A stretch of DNA of 50,958 nt from a virus, in IMG/VR virus record IMGVR_UViG_3300021963_000181, positions 1 to 50,958 of that record; one strand, written 5' to 3'. Each line of letters begins with the position of its first letter. Within the stretch, counting starts at the first letter, position 1. Of this stretch, positions 1 through 5,963 are shown in pieces. Made by a program: the position numbers and the translations under genes. Below the pieces are notes generated by a model. It was not told the DNA's origin, made no database searches, and saw only the letters and a program-made list of their open reading frames with translations.

Positions 1-1
1 A

Positions 2-802
2 TCGTGGCATAAAGCTATGGCTGCCGTATTGCCAAAATATAAAATTGATACACCTGAGCGTATTGCAGGATTTTTGGCTCAATGTGGTCACGAGTCAAAT
101 AATTTTTCTGTGCTTGAGGAAAATCTCAACTATCGCGCTGAGACCCTTGACAAAATCTTCCCAAAGTATTTCGTAAAAGCTGGACGTAAAGCAGCCGACT
201 ATGCAAAGCAACCTGAAAAGATTGCTAACATTGTTTACGGTGGTCGTATGGGAAACACTCAGCCTGGTGACGGATATCTGTTCCGTGGACGTGGTGTGAT
301 TCAGCTAACTGGCCGTGACAACTACACAAACTTCGGTAAGACAATCAACAAGTCTGCAGAAGAAGTTGCTGGTTATGTCACATCCAAAGAAGGTGCTATC
401 GAATCTGCATGCTGGTACTGGAACAGCCGCAACATCAACAAGGCAGCAGATGCTGGTGACATCGTCACAATGACCAAGCTCATCAATGGTGGCACAATCG
501 GTCTAGAAGATCGTAAGAAGCACTATGAACACGCTCTAGCAGTGCTTACAGGCAAAGAGGTGCACGTTGCCCCAGTTGCAACTGTATCAGCGGCTCCTAG
601 CGTGGCTCCTGCGGTCTCTCGCGCGCTTAAAGTCGGTTCACGTGGTGCACAGGTCAAGAAGCTACAAGAAGCACTCGGATTGGAAGCTGATGGAGCGTTC
701 GGTCCTGGCACAGAAGCTGCTTTGAAGACATGGCAAGCTGCAAACGGTTTGGAAGCAGATGGCATCGCTGGTCCTGCTACTCTTGCTAAACTTGTGAAAT
801 AA
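2..802 (+). CDS. Endolysin, GH19 chitinase-like lysozyme with C-terminal peptidoglycan-binding domain (5' partial)
   Basis: Predicted to cleave the glycan backbone of peptidoglycan for host lysis. The first visible part reads as a GH19 lysozyme/chitinase domain: FLAQCGHESNNF carries the candidate catalytic Glu, a second acidic cluster LEEN follows, and GNTQPGDGYLFRGRGVIQLT is the family's substrate-cleft signature. An Ala/Pro/Val-rich linker follows, and the last ~60 residues form a PG_binding_1 repeat (GSRGAQVKKLQEALG, then DGAFGPGTEAALKTWQ). There is an ATG at 17, but the frame stays open to the window edge, and GH19 proteins usually have some 20-30 more residues before the GHES motif. The true start is therefore probably outside the window. 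No holin or signal sequence is visible. Confidence 0.9.
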   Translation, partial: SWHKAMAAVLPKYKIDTPERIAGFLAQCGHESNNFSVLEENLNYRAETLDKIFPKYFVKAGRKAADYAKQPEKIANIVYGGRMGNTQPGDGYLFRGRGVIQLTGRDNYTNFGKTINKSAEEVAGYVTSKEGAIESACWYWNSRNINKAADAGDIVTMTKLINGGTIGLEDRKKHYEHALAVLTGKEVHVAPVATVSAAPSVAPAVSRALKVGSRGAQVKKLQEALGLEADGAFGPGTEAALKTWQAANGLEADGIAGPATLAKLVK

Positions 803-830
803 CACAAAAACAAATTTTGAAAATAACTGT

Positions 831-862
831 AAGGGCTGTTGACATTTGCGTTGGCAGCCCTT
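831..862. repeat. Perfect 8-bp inverted repeat embracing a promoter -35 box
   Basis: AAGGGCTG (831-838) and CAGCCCTT (855-862) are perfect reverse complements 16 bases apart. The loop contains the TTGACA of the promoter at 839, and the right arm lies in the spacer and touches the -10 box. No T-run follows, so an operator is as likely as a terminator for the endolysin transcript. Confidence 0.7.
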
Positions 863-867
863 ATATT
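839..867 (+). promoter_or_regulatory. Sigma70-type promoter for the small-gene cluster
   Basis: TTGACA (839-844), a 17-base spacer, then TATATT (862-867) is a near-consensus host-type promoter. Transcription would start near 874, just upstream of the gene whose ribosome site and ATG lie at 881-897. This placement argues against any start before 874 for that gene. Confidence 0.75.
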
Positions 868-894
868 ATATCTATGAGCAAGGGAGAACAGCAG

Positions 895-1104
895 ATGCGC
901 GTTGCAACAGTCACCAAGGAATGGGCCGAAGTCAAGCGTAACGGTCGTAAAGTTGAAGATTGGTCGTGGACTGTGACGTTCACCAACAACGATGTTCGTG
1001 TCGATGAGCACTACTACAACAGCGCAGAAGTAGCTCTTGACGCAGCATTTGCATTCGAGCTTGGTCAATACACCGTCAGCGAGTTTGGAGGAGTTCAGAT
1101 CTAA
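895..1104 (+). CDS. Small protein of unknown function
   Basis: A 69-residue protein (MRVATVTKEWAEVKRNG...). I do not recognise the family. It is a mixed alpha/beta small soluble protein with several Trp residues and no membrane segment or Cys motif. The ATG at 895 is chosen because AGGGAGA stands 8 bases before it and because the frame upstream (back to 817) runs through the promoter at 839-867. An ATG at 874 is possible but would be at the transcription start. Its stop overlaps the next start (TAATG at 1102-1106), so it is first in a translationally coupled cluster. Confidence 0.7.
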   Translation: MRVATVTKEWAEVKRNGRKVEDWSWTVTFTNNDVRVDEHYYNSAEVALDAAFAFELGQYTVSEFGGVQI

Positions 1105-1301
1105 TGCCGAAGTATGTTAACGATGTCTGGGGCGAAGACAAATACTACTACATTGCCCACAACGGAATCGGCGGTTACACAATAAAAGAGTTTGTTAACC
1201 GTTGTCTCAAGACCGAACTTCGTATATCATACGATGAGAAGACCGCCTTCGAACAGAAACTGAAACAAAATGGATGGTATGAAAATGCAAACAACCGCTG
1301 A
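1104..1301 (+). CDS. Small protein of unknown function
   Basis: A 65-residue protein rich in Tyr and Asn (MPKYVNDVWGEDKYYYIAHN...), with no recognisable domain. GGAGGAG in the end of the upstream gene is a strong ribosome site, and the TAATG overlap suggests coupled translation. It overlaps the next gene by about 30 bases. Such dense, overlapping tiny genes next to a host-type promoter are typical of T4-like early regions, whose products often act on host functions. No function is assigned. Confidence 0.65.
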   Translation: MPKYVNDVWGEDKYYYIAHNGIGGYTIKEFVNRCLKTELRISYDEKTAFEQKLKQNGWYENANNR

Positions 1302-1518
1302 TCGTATGGCTCTGATTCGCCAAGCTCACGAAAAGTTCAAAGCCAAGATGAAAGTCCAGGCTAAGTTCGAACGTGAAGAGCGTGTCGAGAAAGTCGCTGA
1401 GATCGACAAGAAGTTCGAACGTGACGAACGTCTGTGGAACGATGCTCCTCAGTATGCCAACCAGTACTACGGTGAGGTGTATCGCGAAACTACTCGGTTT
1501 GACAATGACTGGGATTGA
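1270..1518 (+). CDS. Small charged, probably helical protein
   Basis: An 82-residue protein dominated by Lys, Glu, Arg and Asp (AHEKFKAKMKVQAKFEREER and similar), predicted mostly alpha-helical and probably coiled coil. Function unknown. Three in-frame ATGs (1270, 1279, 1285) lie close together. The first is listed, but 1279 has a GGATGG-like sequence before it and may be the real start. It overlaps the genes on both sides. Confidence 0.6.
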   Translation: MDGMKMQTTADRMALIRQAHEKFKAKMKVQAKFEREERVEKVAEIDKKFERDERLWNDAPQYANQYYGEVYRETTRFDNDWD

Positions 1519-1675
1519 TATCGCACGCCTGCAGGTCAGGCTAACCGAAACAGAAGCAAAAGCCAAACAACTGGCTTTTGCTGTTGATAAACTTGAAGAT
1601 GTTGTGTATGATCTCAATCAGAAGATCGTACAATTGGAAAACTTAGTTGAAAGGAAACTTAATGACCCGCGATGA
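1505..1675 (+). CDS. Small coiled-coil protein
   Basis: A 56-residue protein with a clear heptad pattern of Leu/Val/Ile from residue 8 to 50 (LQVRLTETEAKAKQLAFAVD, then LEDVVYDLNQKIVQLENLVE), so probably a short parallel coiled coil. The start at 1505 overlaps the upstream stop (1516-1518). The same frame is open back to 1373 but reads there as a shadow of the upstream gene. The ribosome site is weak, which suggests coupling. Function unknown. Confidence 0.55.
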   Translation: MTGIDIARLQVRLTETEAKAKQLAFAVDKLEDVVYDLNQKIVQLENLVERKLNDPR

Positions 1676-1895
1676 AATGTTGAATGAGCTGCGTGAACGT
1701 GTTTGCCGTGTGATCTTTACCAAAGTCAATGGTGAAGAGCGCGACATGCAGTGCACACTGAACATGGACACTATCCCTGAGGATAAACGTCCTAAGACTG
1801 GCAAAGAGTATGCCGATGACGTGATTCGTGCATTTGATATCAACAAGCGTGAGTTTCGCTCGTTCCGTGTTGAGAATGTGATTTCGTTCTCCTAA
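1662..1895 (+). CDS. Small WYL_2/DUF2693-like (Sm-like SH3 barrel) protein
   Basis: A 77-residue protein. The pattern CRVIFTKVNGEERDMQCTLN resembles the short phage family annotated DUF2693/WYL_2, predicted to have an Sm-like SH3 beta-barrel fold and to occur widely in T4-like and other phages with no established role. The ATG at 1662 is chosen because AAAGGA stands 7 bases upstream. A TTG at 1647 would add five residues. It overlaps the preceding coiled-coil gene by 14 bases. The family assignment is from memory of the motif. Confidence 0.65.
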   Translation: MTRDEMLNELRERVCRVIFTKVNGEERDMQCTLNMDTIPEDKRPKTGKEYADDVIRAFDINKREFRSFRVENVISFS

Positions 1896-1919
1896 ATACT
1901 ATTAAACGGAGGACTATAA

Positions 1920-2141
1920 ATGTTTGGTATCGACCCTCTATTGGCTACTATTGTAACAGCTGGCGGCATCTTTGTCGTCAGCTATCTTATTAACCGACAA
2001 CACTTCATGTCAAGATATGAAGATGTTATTGAGGCAACAATTGACCATCTGATTAAAGATGGCTACATTGCTACTCGCAAAGCTAAAGATGGGGACGTTG
2101 AATTGATTCCTATCAAGGAATTACGCAATGTTGACTTCTGA
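1920..2141 (+). CDS. Small single-span membrane protein
   Basis: A 73-residue protein with one hydrophobic segment near the N-terminus (residues ~5-24, PLLATIVTAGGIFVVSYLI) followed by a charged cytoplasmic-type tail ending in two Lys/Asp-rich stretches. It is probably an inner-membrane protein with N-out/C-in topology. The ribosome site CGGAGGA is the strongest in this cluster and fixes the start. It could be involved in lysis control or superinfection exclusion, as small membrane proteins of T4-like phages can be, but nothing in the sequence proves this. Confidence 0.65.
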   Translation: MFGIDPLLATIVTAGGIFVVSYLINRQHFMSRYEDVIEATIDHLIKDGYIATRKAKDGDVELIPIKELRNVDF

Positions 2142-2159
2142 TACAAAACGTGGTATACT
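2131..2159 (+). promoter_or_regulatory. Sigma70-type promoter for the 2195 gene and gp33
   Basis: TTGACT (2131-2136), exactly 17 bases, then TATACT (2154-2159), partly inside the end of the preceding gene. It lies 36 bases before the ATG at 2195 and could also serve gp33. Confidence 0.75.
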
Positions 2160-2194
2160 GATTATGCCAACGGATATACATGATGGAGAAGTGA

Positions 2195-2821
2195 ATGGCT
2201 CGTCAACCTCAGACCAAGGAACAGATCGCAGCTCGCGTAGCAAAAGCTCAAGCTACCAAAGCAGCGAAGAAGTCGAATGCACTTGCTCAGATGGGTGTGG
2301 TTGCAAAGACGTCGAAGACTAAGTCTCACAAGTCCCGTAAGATGTCTGCAGAGCAAAAGGCTGCTGCTGTAGCTCGTCTTGCTGCTGCTCGTGAGGCCAA
2401 AGGTCCTTCACAGAACATGATGATCGATGCAGATGTTCGTAATCTGCCTGACGATGATACGTTCAGCTTGAAGAATGTTCGTCAGTGGATCAAGACCAAC
2501 AAGGAGCTGTTGGTAGCGATGCGTGGGATGAAAGACTCCAAAGAAGCATCGGAACGAGCTTCATACGCAAATGTTGAGTCGTATGTTGCTAACCTCGAAT
2601 CGTATCTTCGCAGCGGTCACTACCTTGACTTCCGCTTCGGAGAGAATGGACAAAATAAAGTAACGTATGTGTGTCGTGCAATGGCATATTATGCCAATGG
2701 ACATCCCAAGCGCACTGTCGGTGTGTTGTATCCTGACATTGGCTTGTACACACAAGAAATGGAAGACGATGATCGAAGAAAAGCAATTTCTAACCAAACA
2801 AAAGTTCGTAAAGCTAATTGA
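2195..2821 (+). CDS. Basic protein of unknown function upstream of gp33/gp32
   Basis: A 208-residue protein in two parts. Residues 1-75 are Lys/Ala-rich and of low complexity (ARVAKAQATKAAKKSNALAQ), like histone-H1-type or ribosomal-protein-type nucleic-acid-binding tails. Residues ~85-208 look globular, with WIKTNKELLVAMRGMKDSKE and a Tyr/His-rich segment. I do not recognise the family. The start is supported by GGAGAAG before the ATG. It shares a promoter (2131) with gp33, overlaps it by 53 bases, and lies just before gp32, so a role in DNA binding, replication or transcription is an inference from place and charge only. Confidence 0.7.
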   Translation: MARQPQTKEQIAARVAKAQATKAAKKSNALAQMGVVAKTSKTKSHKSRKMSAEQKAAAVARLAAAREAKGPSQNMMIDADVRNLPDDDTFSLKNVRQWIKTNKELLVAMRGMKDSKEASERASYANVESYVANLESYLRSGHYLDFRFGENGQNKVTYVCRAMAYYANGHPKRTVGVLYPDIGLYTQEMEDDDRRKAISNQTKVRKAN

Positions 2822-3002
2822 GGATGTTGTTCGCTCAACCAACTCAACATACATGGATGCTGTGATCACAGTCTGTCAAGATAATGAAGTTGAGATCGAA
2901 GACGTTCGCAAGTTCATTACTCCCATCCTCAAGGATAAGATTCAAGCAGAAGCAATGAAGCTAAATTTTCTTCCTAGACAGAACACTTTACCTATTGACT
3001 AA
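2769..3002 (+). CDS. gp33: gp33-like late transcription coactivator
   Basis: A 77-residue protein. In T4, gp33 bridges the sliding clamp (gp45) and host RNA polymerase to activate late promoters. The match is to the C-terminal two thirds of T4 gp33. KLIEDVVRSTNSTYMDAVIT corresponds to the T4 IEKMVEEFGMSYLEATTAFL region, and KFITPILKDKIQAEAMKLN to the segment with EKIQSEAIDENL. It is shorter than T4's 112 residues, as in environmental T4-like phages. Proximity to gene 32 agrees with the T4 33-59-32 order, though 59 is absent here. The ATG at 2769 follows GGAAG, and the upstream part of the frame is a shadow of the 2195 gene. Its presence predicts T4-type late promoters, and these are found in this window. 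Confidence 0.75.
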   Translation: MIEEKQFLTKQKFVKLIEDVVRSTNSTYMDAVITVCQDNEVEIEDVRKFITPILKDKIQAEAMKLNFLPRQNTLPID

Positions 3003-3023
3003 CCCTATATAATCTGCTAATAT
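2995..3023 (+). promoter_or_regulatory. Sigma70-type promoter for gene 32
   Basis: TTGACT (2995-3000), exactly 17 bases, then TAATAT (3018-3023). The box overlaps the end of gp33. A TATAAT at 3008-3013 lies in the spacer and may serve as an alternative -10. The gp32 ATG is 37 bases downstream with CGGAGA as the ribosome site. Confidence 0.65.
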
Positions 3024-3059
3024 TAGCACTCAAACATTCAAACATTCGGAGAACATACA

Positions 3060-3959
3060 ATGTCTTTTGCAAATCTTAAAAACAAGCGTACGGACCTTTC
3101 CAAGCTGATCAGCGATGCTGAGAAGTCCACTGGTGGTCGTGAACGCACCGAGGATGACCGCTTCTGGAAACCCTCTCGCGATAAAGCTGGCAATGGCTAT
3201 GCTGTTATTCGCTTTCTTCCTGGCAAAGAAGAGAATACCGTTCCTTGGGTCCGTTACTGGGACCATATGTTCAAGGGTCCTACCGGACAGTGGTATATTG
3301 AGAAGTCTTTGACGACTCTCGGCCAGAACGATCCGCTTTCTGAATTGAACATGAAGATGTGGGGTGAGAGCGCAGAAGGCTCTACTCAACGTAAACTTGT
3401 TAGCTCACGTTCGCGTAACCTGCACTACATCACCAACATCATGGTTATCTCAGATCAATTGAATCCTGAGAACGAAGGTCAGGTCAAGCTGTTCCGCTTC
3501 GGCAAGAAGATCTTTGACAAGCTGATGGCTGCTATGAAGCCTCAGTTCCCTGACGAGAAGCCTATCGATCCCTTCAATATGTGGGAAGGTGCTGACTTTG
3601 TAATCAAGATCAGCTCTGAGAAGGTTGGTGAGCGTATGCTTCCGAAGTATGATGCTTCGTACTTCAAAGCTCCTTCTGAGCTGCTTGGTGGTGACGAAGC
3701 GAAGTTGGAAGCTGTCTACGACAAGCAGATGATTATGACTGAATGGACTGATCCTGCTTCGTTCAAGAGCTACGATGAGTTGAAAGCTCGTCTGCATCTT
3801 GTGCTTGGTGAGTCTGCTCCTCGTACGATTCGCGAGACCGCTACTCTGGACACTACCGCAGATGCTCCTTCCTTCAAGACTGCTGAGAACTACTCCATGA
3901 GTGATACATCTGATACAGATGAGACTATGGACTACTTTGCGAAGCTCGCGGCTGACTAA
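3060..3959 (+). CDS. gp32: gp32 single-stranded DNA-binding protein
   Basis: A 299-residue protein that coats ssDNA during replication, recombination and repair. The N-terminal LAST-type basic region (FANLKNKRTDLSKLISDAEK), the core with GNGYAVIRFLPGKEENTVPW, and the RFGKKIFDKLMAAM and PFNMWEGADFVIKI segments match T4 gp32. The C-terminus is acidic and ends DTDETMDYFAKLAAD, the protein-recruiting tail of the family. The region that in T4 holds the zinc ligands (His64, Cys77, Cys87, Cys90) has no cysteine here, so this gp32 is not expected to bind zinc, as in cyanophage homologues. It has its own promoter at 2995 and terminator at 3987. Confidence 0.95.
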   Translation: MSFANLKNKRTDLSKLISDAEKSTGGRERTEDDRFWKPSRDKAGNGYAVIRFLPGKEENTVPWVRYWDHMFKGPTGQWYIEKSLTTLGQNDPLSELNMKMWGESAEGSTQRKLVSSRSRNLHYITNIMVISDQLNPENEGQVKLFRFGKKIFDKLMAAMKPQFPDEKPIDPFNMWEGADFVIKISSEKVGERMLPKYDASYFKAPSELLGGDEAKLEAVYDKQMIMTEWTDPASFKSYDELKARLHLVLGESAPRTIRETATLDTTADAPSFKTAENYSMSDTSDTDETMDYFAKLAAD

Positions 3960-3963
3960 TAGT

Positions 3964-3982
3964 TTTAGCTAAATTAGCTAAA
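3964..3982. repeat. 19-bp palindrome after gene 32
   Basis: TTTAGCTAA, one base (A), then TTAGCTAAA: perfect 9-bp arms, directly after the gp32 stop and just before the terminator hairpin. It could be an operator-type protein site or an extra mRNA 3' hairpin. Confidence 0.6.
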
Positions 3983-3986
3983 GTTT

Positions 3987-4013
3987 AGGCCCAGCGTTTG
4001 CTGGGCCTTTTTT
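3987..4013 (+). terminator. Intrinsic terminator of gene 32
   Basis: AGGCCCAGC, loop GTTT, GCTGGGCCT, followed by a run of six T: a textbook rho-independent terminator. It sits between the convergent gp32 (+) and tape measure (-) genes. On the minus strand the hairpin lacks a U-run, so it is mainly one-directional. Confidence 0.9.
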
Positions 4014-4014
4014 A

Positions 4015-5775
4015 TTAGCGGGTGCCGTATCCAGCTAGATATGCTGCTCTTGCACCCGCTGGTCGATCATAAGGATTAGGGGCTGCCCCATTTCCAAGTT
4101 GGATGCTGGTCACAGCGCTATTATTGTTTACTACTGTGTTGCCGCTATTTGCAACTAAACTACCACCCCTTGGTCCACGATTCTGTACTTCGTTTAGAGC
4201 GGCCTGTTCTTGTTGTAGTTGTTGTCCTGTTGTCTTTGGAACTGTAGTAATAGAACTTGGTTGTACCGGACCCGCGACCCAAAATTTGCCGCCCCTTGGA
4301 CCTGTTCGCCAATGTCCCGTTGTACCTTCTTGACTTGGTGGTGGTGTAGATGCTGATTCGCTGTCCCAATTGATCATCCAATCAGGCAAACCTAGCTGGG
4401 TTTTAATATTTTCCCAACTAAAGGTATTTGCTAGCCAATCCCACAAAGGACCAATAGAATTATCCCAAATCCACGCTCCCAAGCCATCGGGACCGACAAC
4501 TTCATTCCACGCGTTGGAAATCCACGCTGATAGGTCTGGGAATGTATTTTCAAACCAAGTCCACAGAGGTTTAACAGCAATGTTGTATATCCACTCACCA
4601 ATGCTTTCATATAGCCCAATGTATCCCCAGAATAAATCACTCAATGCTTGACCTGGATCTGTGAACAGTAGTTTAACCCAATCTACTGCGCTCTGCACCA
4701 TTGTCCAGATTCCGCCAATCATATTGTTAATGATTGTCTCAAAGCTCCAACCCTCAAGCCACTTAGCTGCGTTTTCAAACCCAAGCGCATCCAGAGCCCA
4801 GCCAACAATGTCCTTTAGCAGGTCAAGAGGTGCACCAACAAAGTCGCCAATGAACGCGCCAATACCAGCTACAAACTTGTCCATGAATGACCCCTCGGTA
4901 TTCATAAATGCCATCACGCCATCATATGCTGAGAACAAGAAACCAATTGGTTTGAGAATCTTACCAACAAAACCCGCAAACTTACCAATGTTTGCTACAC
5001 CACCAGAGATTCCTAACACGCTATCCATGAAACCAAGTAGCTTAGCGCCAGGACCAGCAGCCCAGCCTGAGATAGCGCTACCAACAGAAATTAGTGGGCT
5101 GATGATCACTTTCATCAAGTTGCCAGCCTTGGCTACAATTCTGCCAATCTTGCCACCATCTGTACCAACACCAAATGCTTGAGTAACATTCAGTCGCAAT
5201 AGGTCAAACGCTTCTGAGATCATTACAGCAGTTGTCTTCATCTCACGGCCTGTGAAACGTCCTCGAGCATCTCTTAACATCTTACCCGTTGCTGGGTTAA
5301 TGCCAAAAGATTTCAGAACCGAACGCATCATATCGTCAATACCGTTAGTCATTTTGAGTTTAAAGCTATCAGCTAGCTTACCAACACCTTCTACCAATCC
5401 AACAGCCAACTTCTTGATAACTGGAATTTCCCATCCACGCATTCCCACTATTGCTAATGGAAGGGCTGCCAACAACGGACCAAACATCTTTCCAAGATCA
5501 AGCAAATCGCCAAACGAACTTAAAGATTTCTGGCCCGCTTCCTGACCCGCTTCATAGTTTTTGGTGAATGTTGTTTTGTTTTTGTTATTAGCATCGCGGG
5601 CTGCTTGAAGCGCATCCATATCCAGCCGCTCAGCTTTTTTCTGCTCGAAGAACATTGTAAATGACTTGTTAAGAGATGTGGTCAGTTCACCAATTTTTTT
5701 ATTGGTCTGATCAGAAGCCTTCTGATTATGTTTTAGTTGAGCGACAACATCTTTTAACGTAACAGCTTGCGCCAT
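4015..5775 (-). CDS. Tail tape measure protein (gp29 position)
   Basis: A 586-residue protein, very close to T4 gp29 (590), implying a tail of similar length, since such proteins set tube length. The N-terminal ~60 residues are helical and charged. Several long hydrophobic/amphipathic segments follow (FGPLLAALPLAIVGMRGWEI; FVGKILKPIGFLFSAYDGVM; FVAGIGAFIGDFVGAPLDLL), as in tape measures that pass into the host membrane. A Trp-rich stretch lies at ~360-470, then a low-complexity Gln/Asn/Gly tail. Identity rests on length, composition and position directly after the frameshifted chaperone pair, the universal G-GT-tape measure order. Direct similarity to gp29 is not obvious. AAGGA precedes the ATG, inside the end of the chaperone extension. 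Confidence 0.75.
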   Translation of the reverse strand: MAQAVTLKDVVAQLKHNQKASDQTNKKIGELTTSLNKSFTMFFEQKKAERLDMDALQAARDANNKNKTTFTKNYEAGQEAGQKSLSSFGDLLDLGKMFGPLLAALPLAIVGMRGWEIPVIKKLAVGLVEGVGKLADSFKLKMTNGIDDMMRSVLKSFGINPATGKMLRDARGRFTGREMKTTAVMISEAFDLLRLNVTQAFGVGTDGGKIGRIVAKAGNLMKVIISPLISVGSAISGWAAGPGAKLLGFMDSVLGISGGVANIGKFAGFVGKILKPIGFLFSAYDGVMAFMNTEGSFMDKFVAGIGAFIGDFVGAPLDLLKDIVGWALDALGFENAAKWLEGWSFETIINNMIGGIWTMVQSAVDWVKLLFTDPGQALSDLFWGYIGLYESIGEWIYNIAVKPLWTWFENTFPDLSAWISNAWNEVVGPDGLGAWIWDNSIGPLWDWLANTFSWENIKTQLGLPDWMINWDSESASTPPPSQEGTTGHWRTGPRGGKFWVAGPVQPSSITTVPKTTGQQLQQEQAALNEVQNRGPRGGSLVANSGNTVVNNNSAVTSIQLGNGAAPNPYDRPAGARAAYLAGYGTR

Positions 5776-5777
5776 TT

Positions 5778-5963
5778 TTATGATCCTTTATTGTGTTCCT
5801 GCTGCTCTTTGATCCATTGCATTAGCAGCGTAACATAAACTTCTTTTTCCCATGGCATTAATCCGTCTATCTCATCTAGCGAAAAATTATGTTCACGCAT
5901 TAGTCTAAAGTTAGTCGTATAATAATTAGCTAGGGTTTCGTGAGATAGACATATTAAAAAAAA
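5778..5963 (-). CDS. gp51: gp51-like tail chaperone extension, read by -1 frameshift from gene 26
   Basis: A reading frame of 59 codons in the -1 frame relative to gene 26, entered at the slippery T_TTT_TTT (5957-5963) and ending with TAA at 5778-5780, two bases before the tape measure ATG. The amino-acid pattern LDEIDGLMPWEKEVYVTLLM and QWIKEQQEH matches the short C-terminal T part of tail assembly chaperones (acidic helix, Met-Pro-Trp-Glu, Tyr, Leu-Leu) and the small proteins labelled gp51 in cyanophages. An internal ATG at 5900 would give only a 40-residue protein and has no ribosome site. Production as a 295-residue fusion with gp26 is therefore favoured. Confidence 0.7.
   Translation of the reverse strand, partial: FFLICLSHETLANYYTTNFRLMREHNFSLDEIDGLMPWEKEVYVTLLMQWIKEQQEHNKGS

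Noticed and set aside
817-895. Longer start for the first small gene
   Set aside because: The stretch holds the promoter and inverted repeat; the ATG at 895 has a good ribosome site.
523-1068. Antisense frame of 181 codons over the endolysin end and first small gene
   Set aside because: It runs opposite a good protein domain and the promoter region; product is low complexity and has no family pattern.
1207-1617. Antisense frame of 136 codons over the small-gene cluster
   Set aside because: Opposes charged helical genes whose reverse codons seldom contain stops; no initiation signals.
5778-5900. Stand-alone 40-residue gene from the internal ATG at 5900
   Set aside because: No ribosome site precedes it, while the frame continues upstream exactly to the slippery site; kept as frameshift extension instead.
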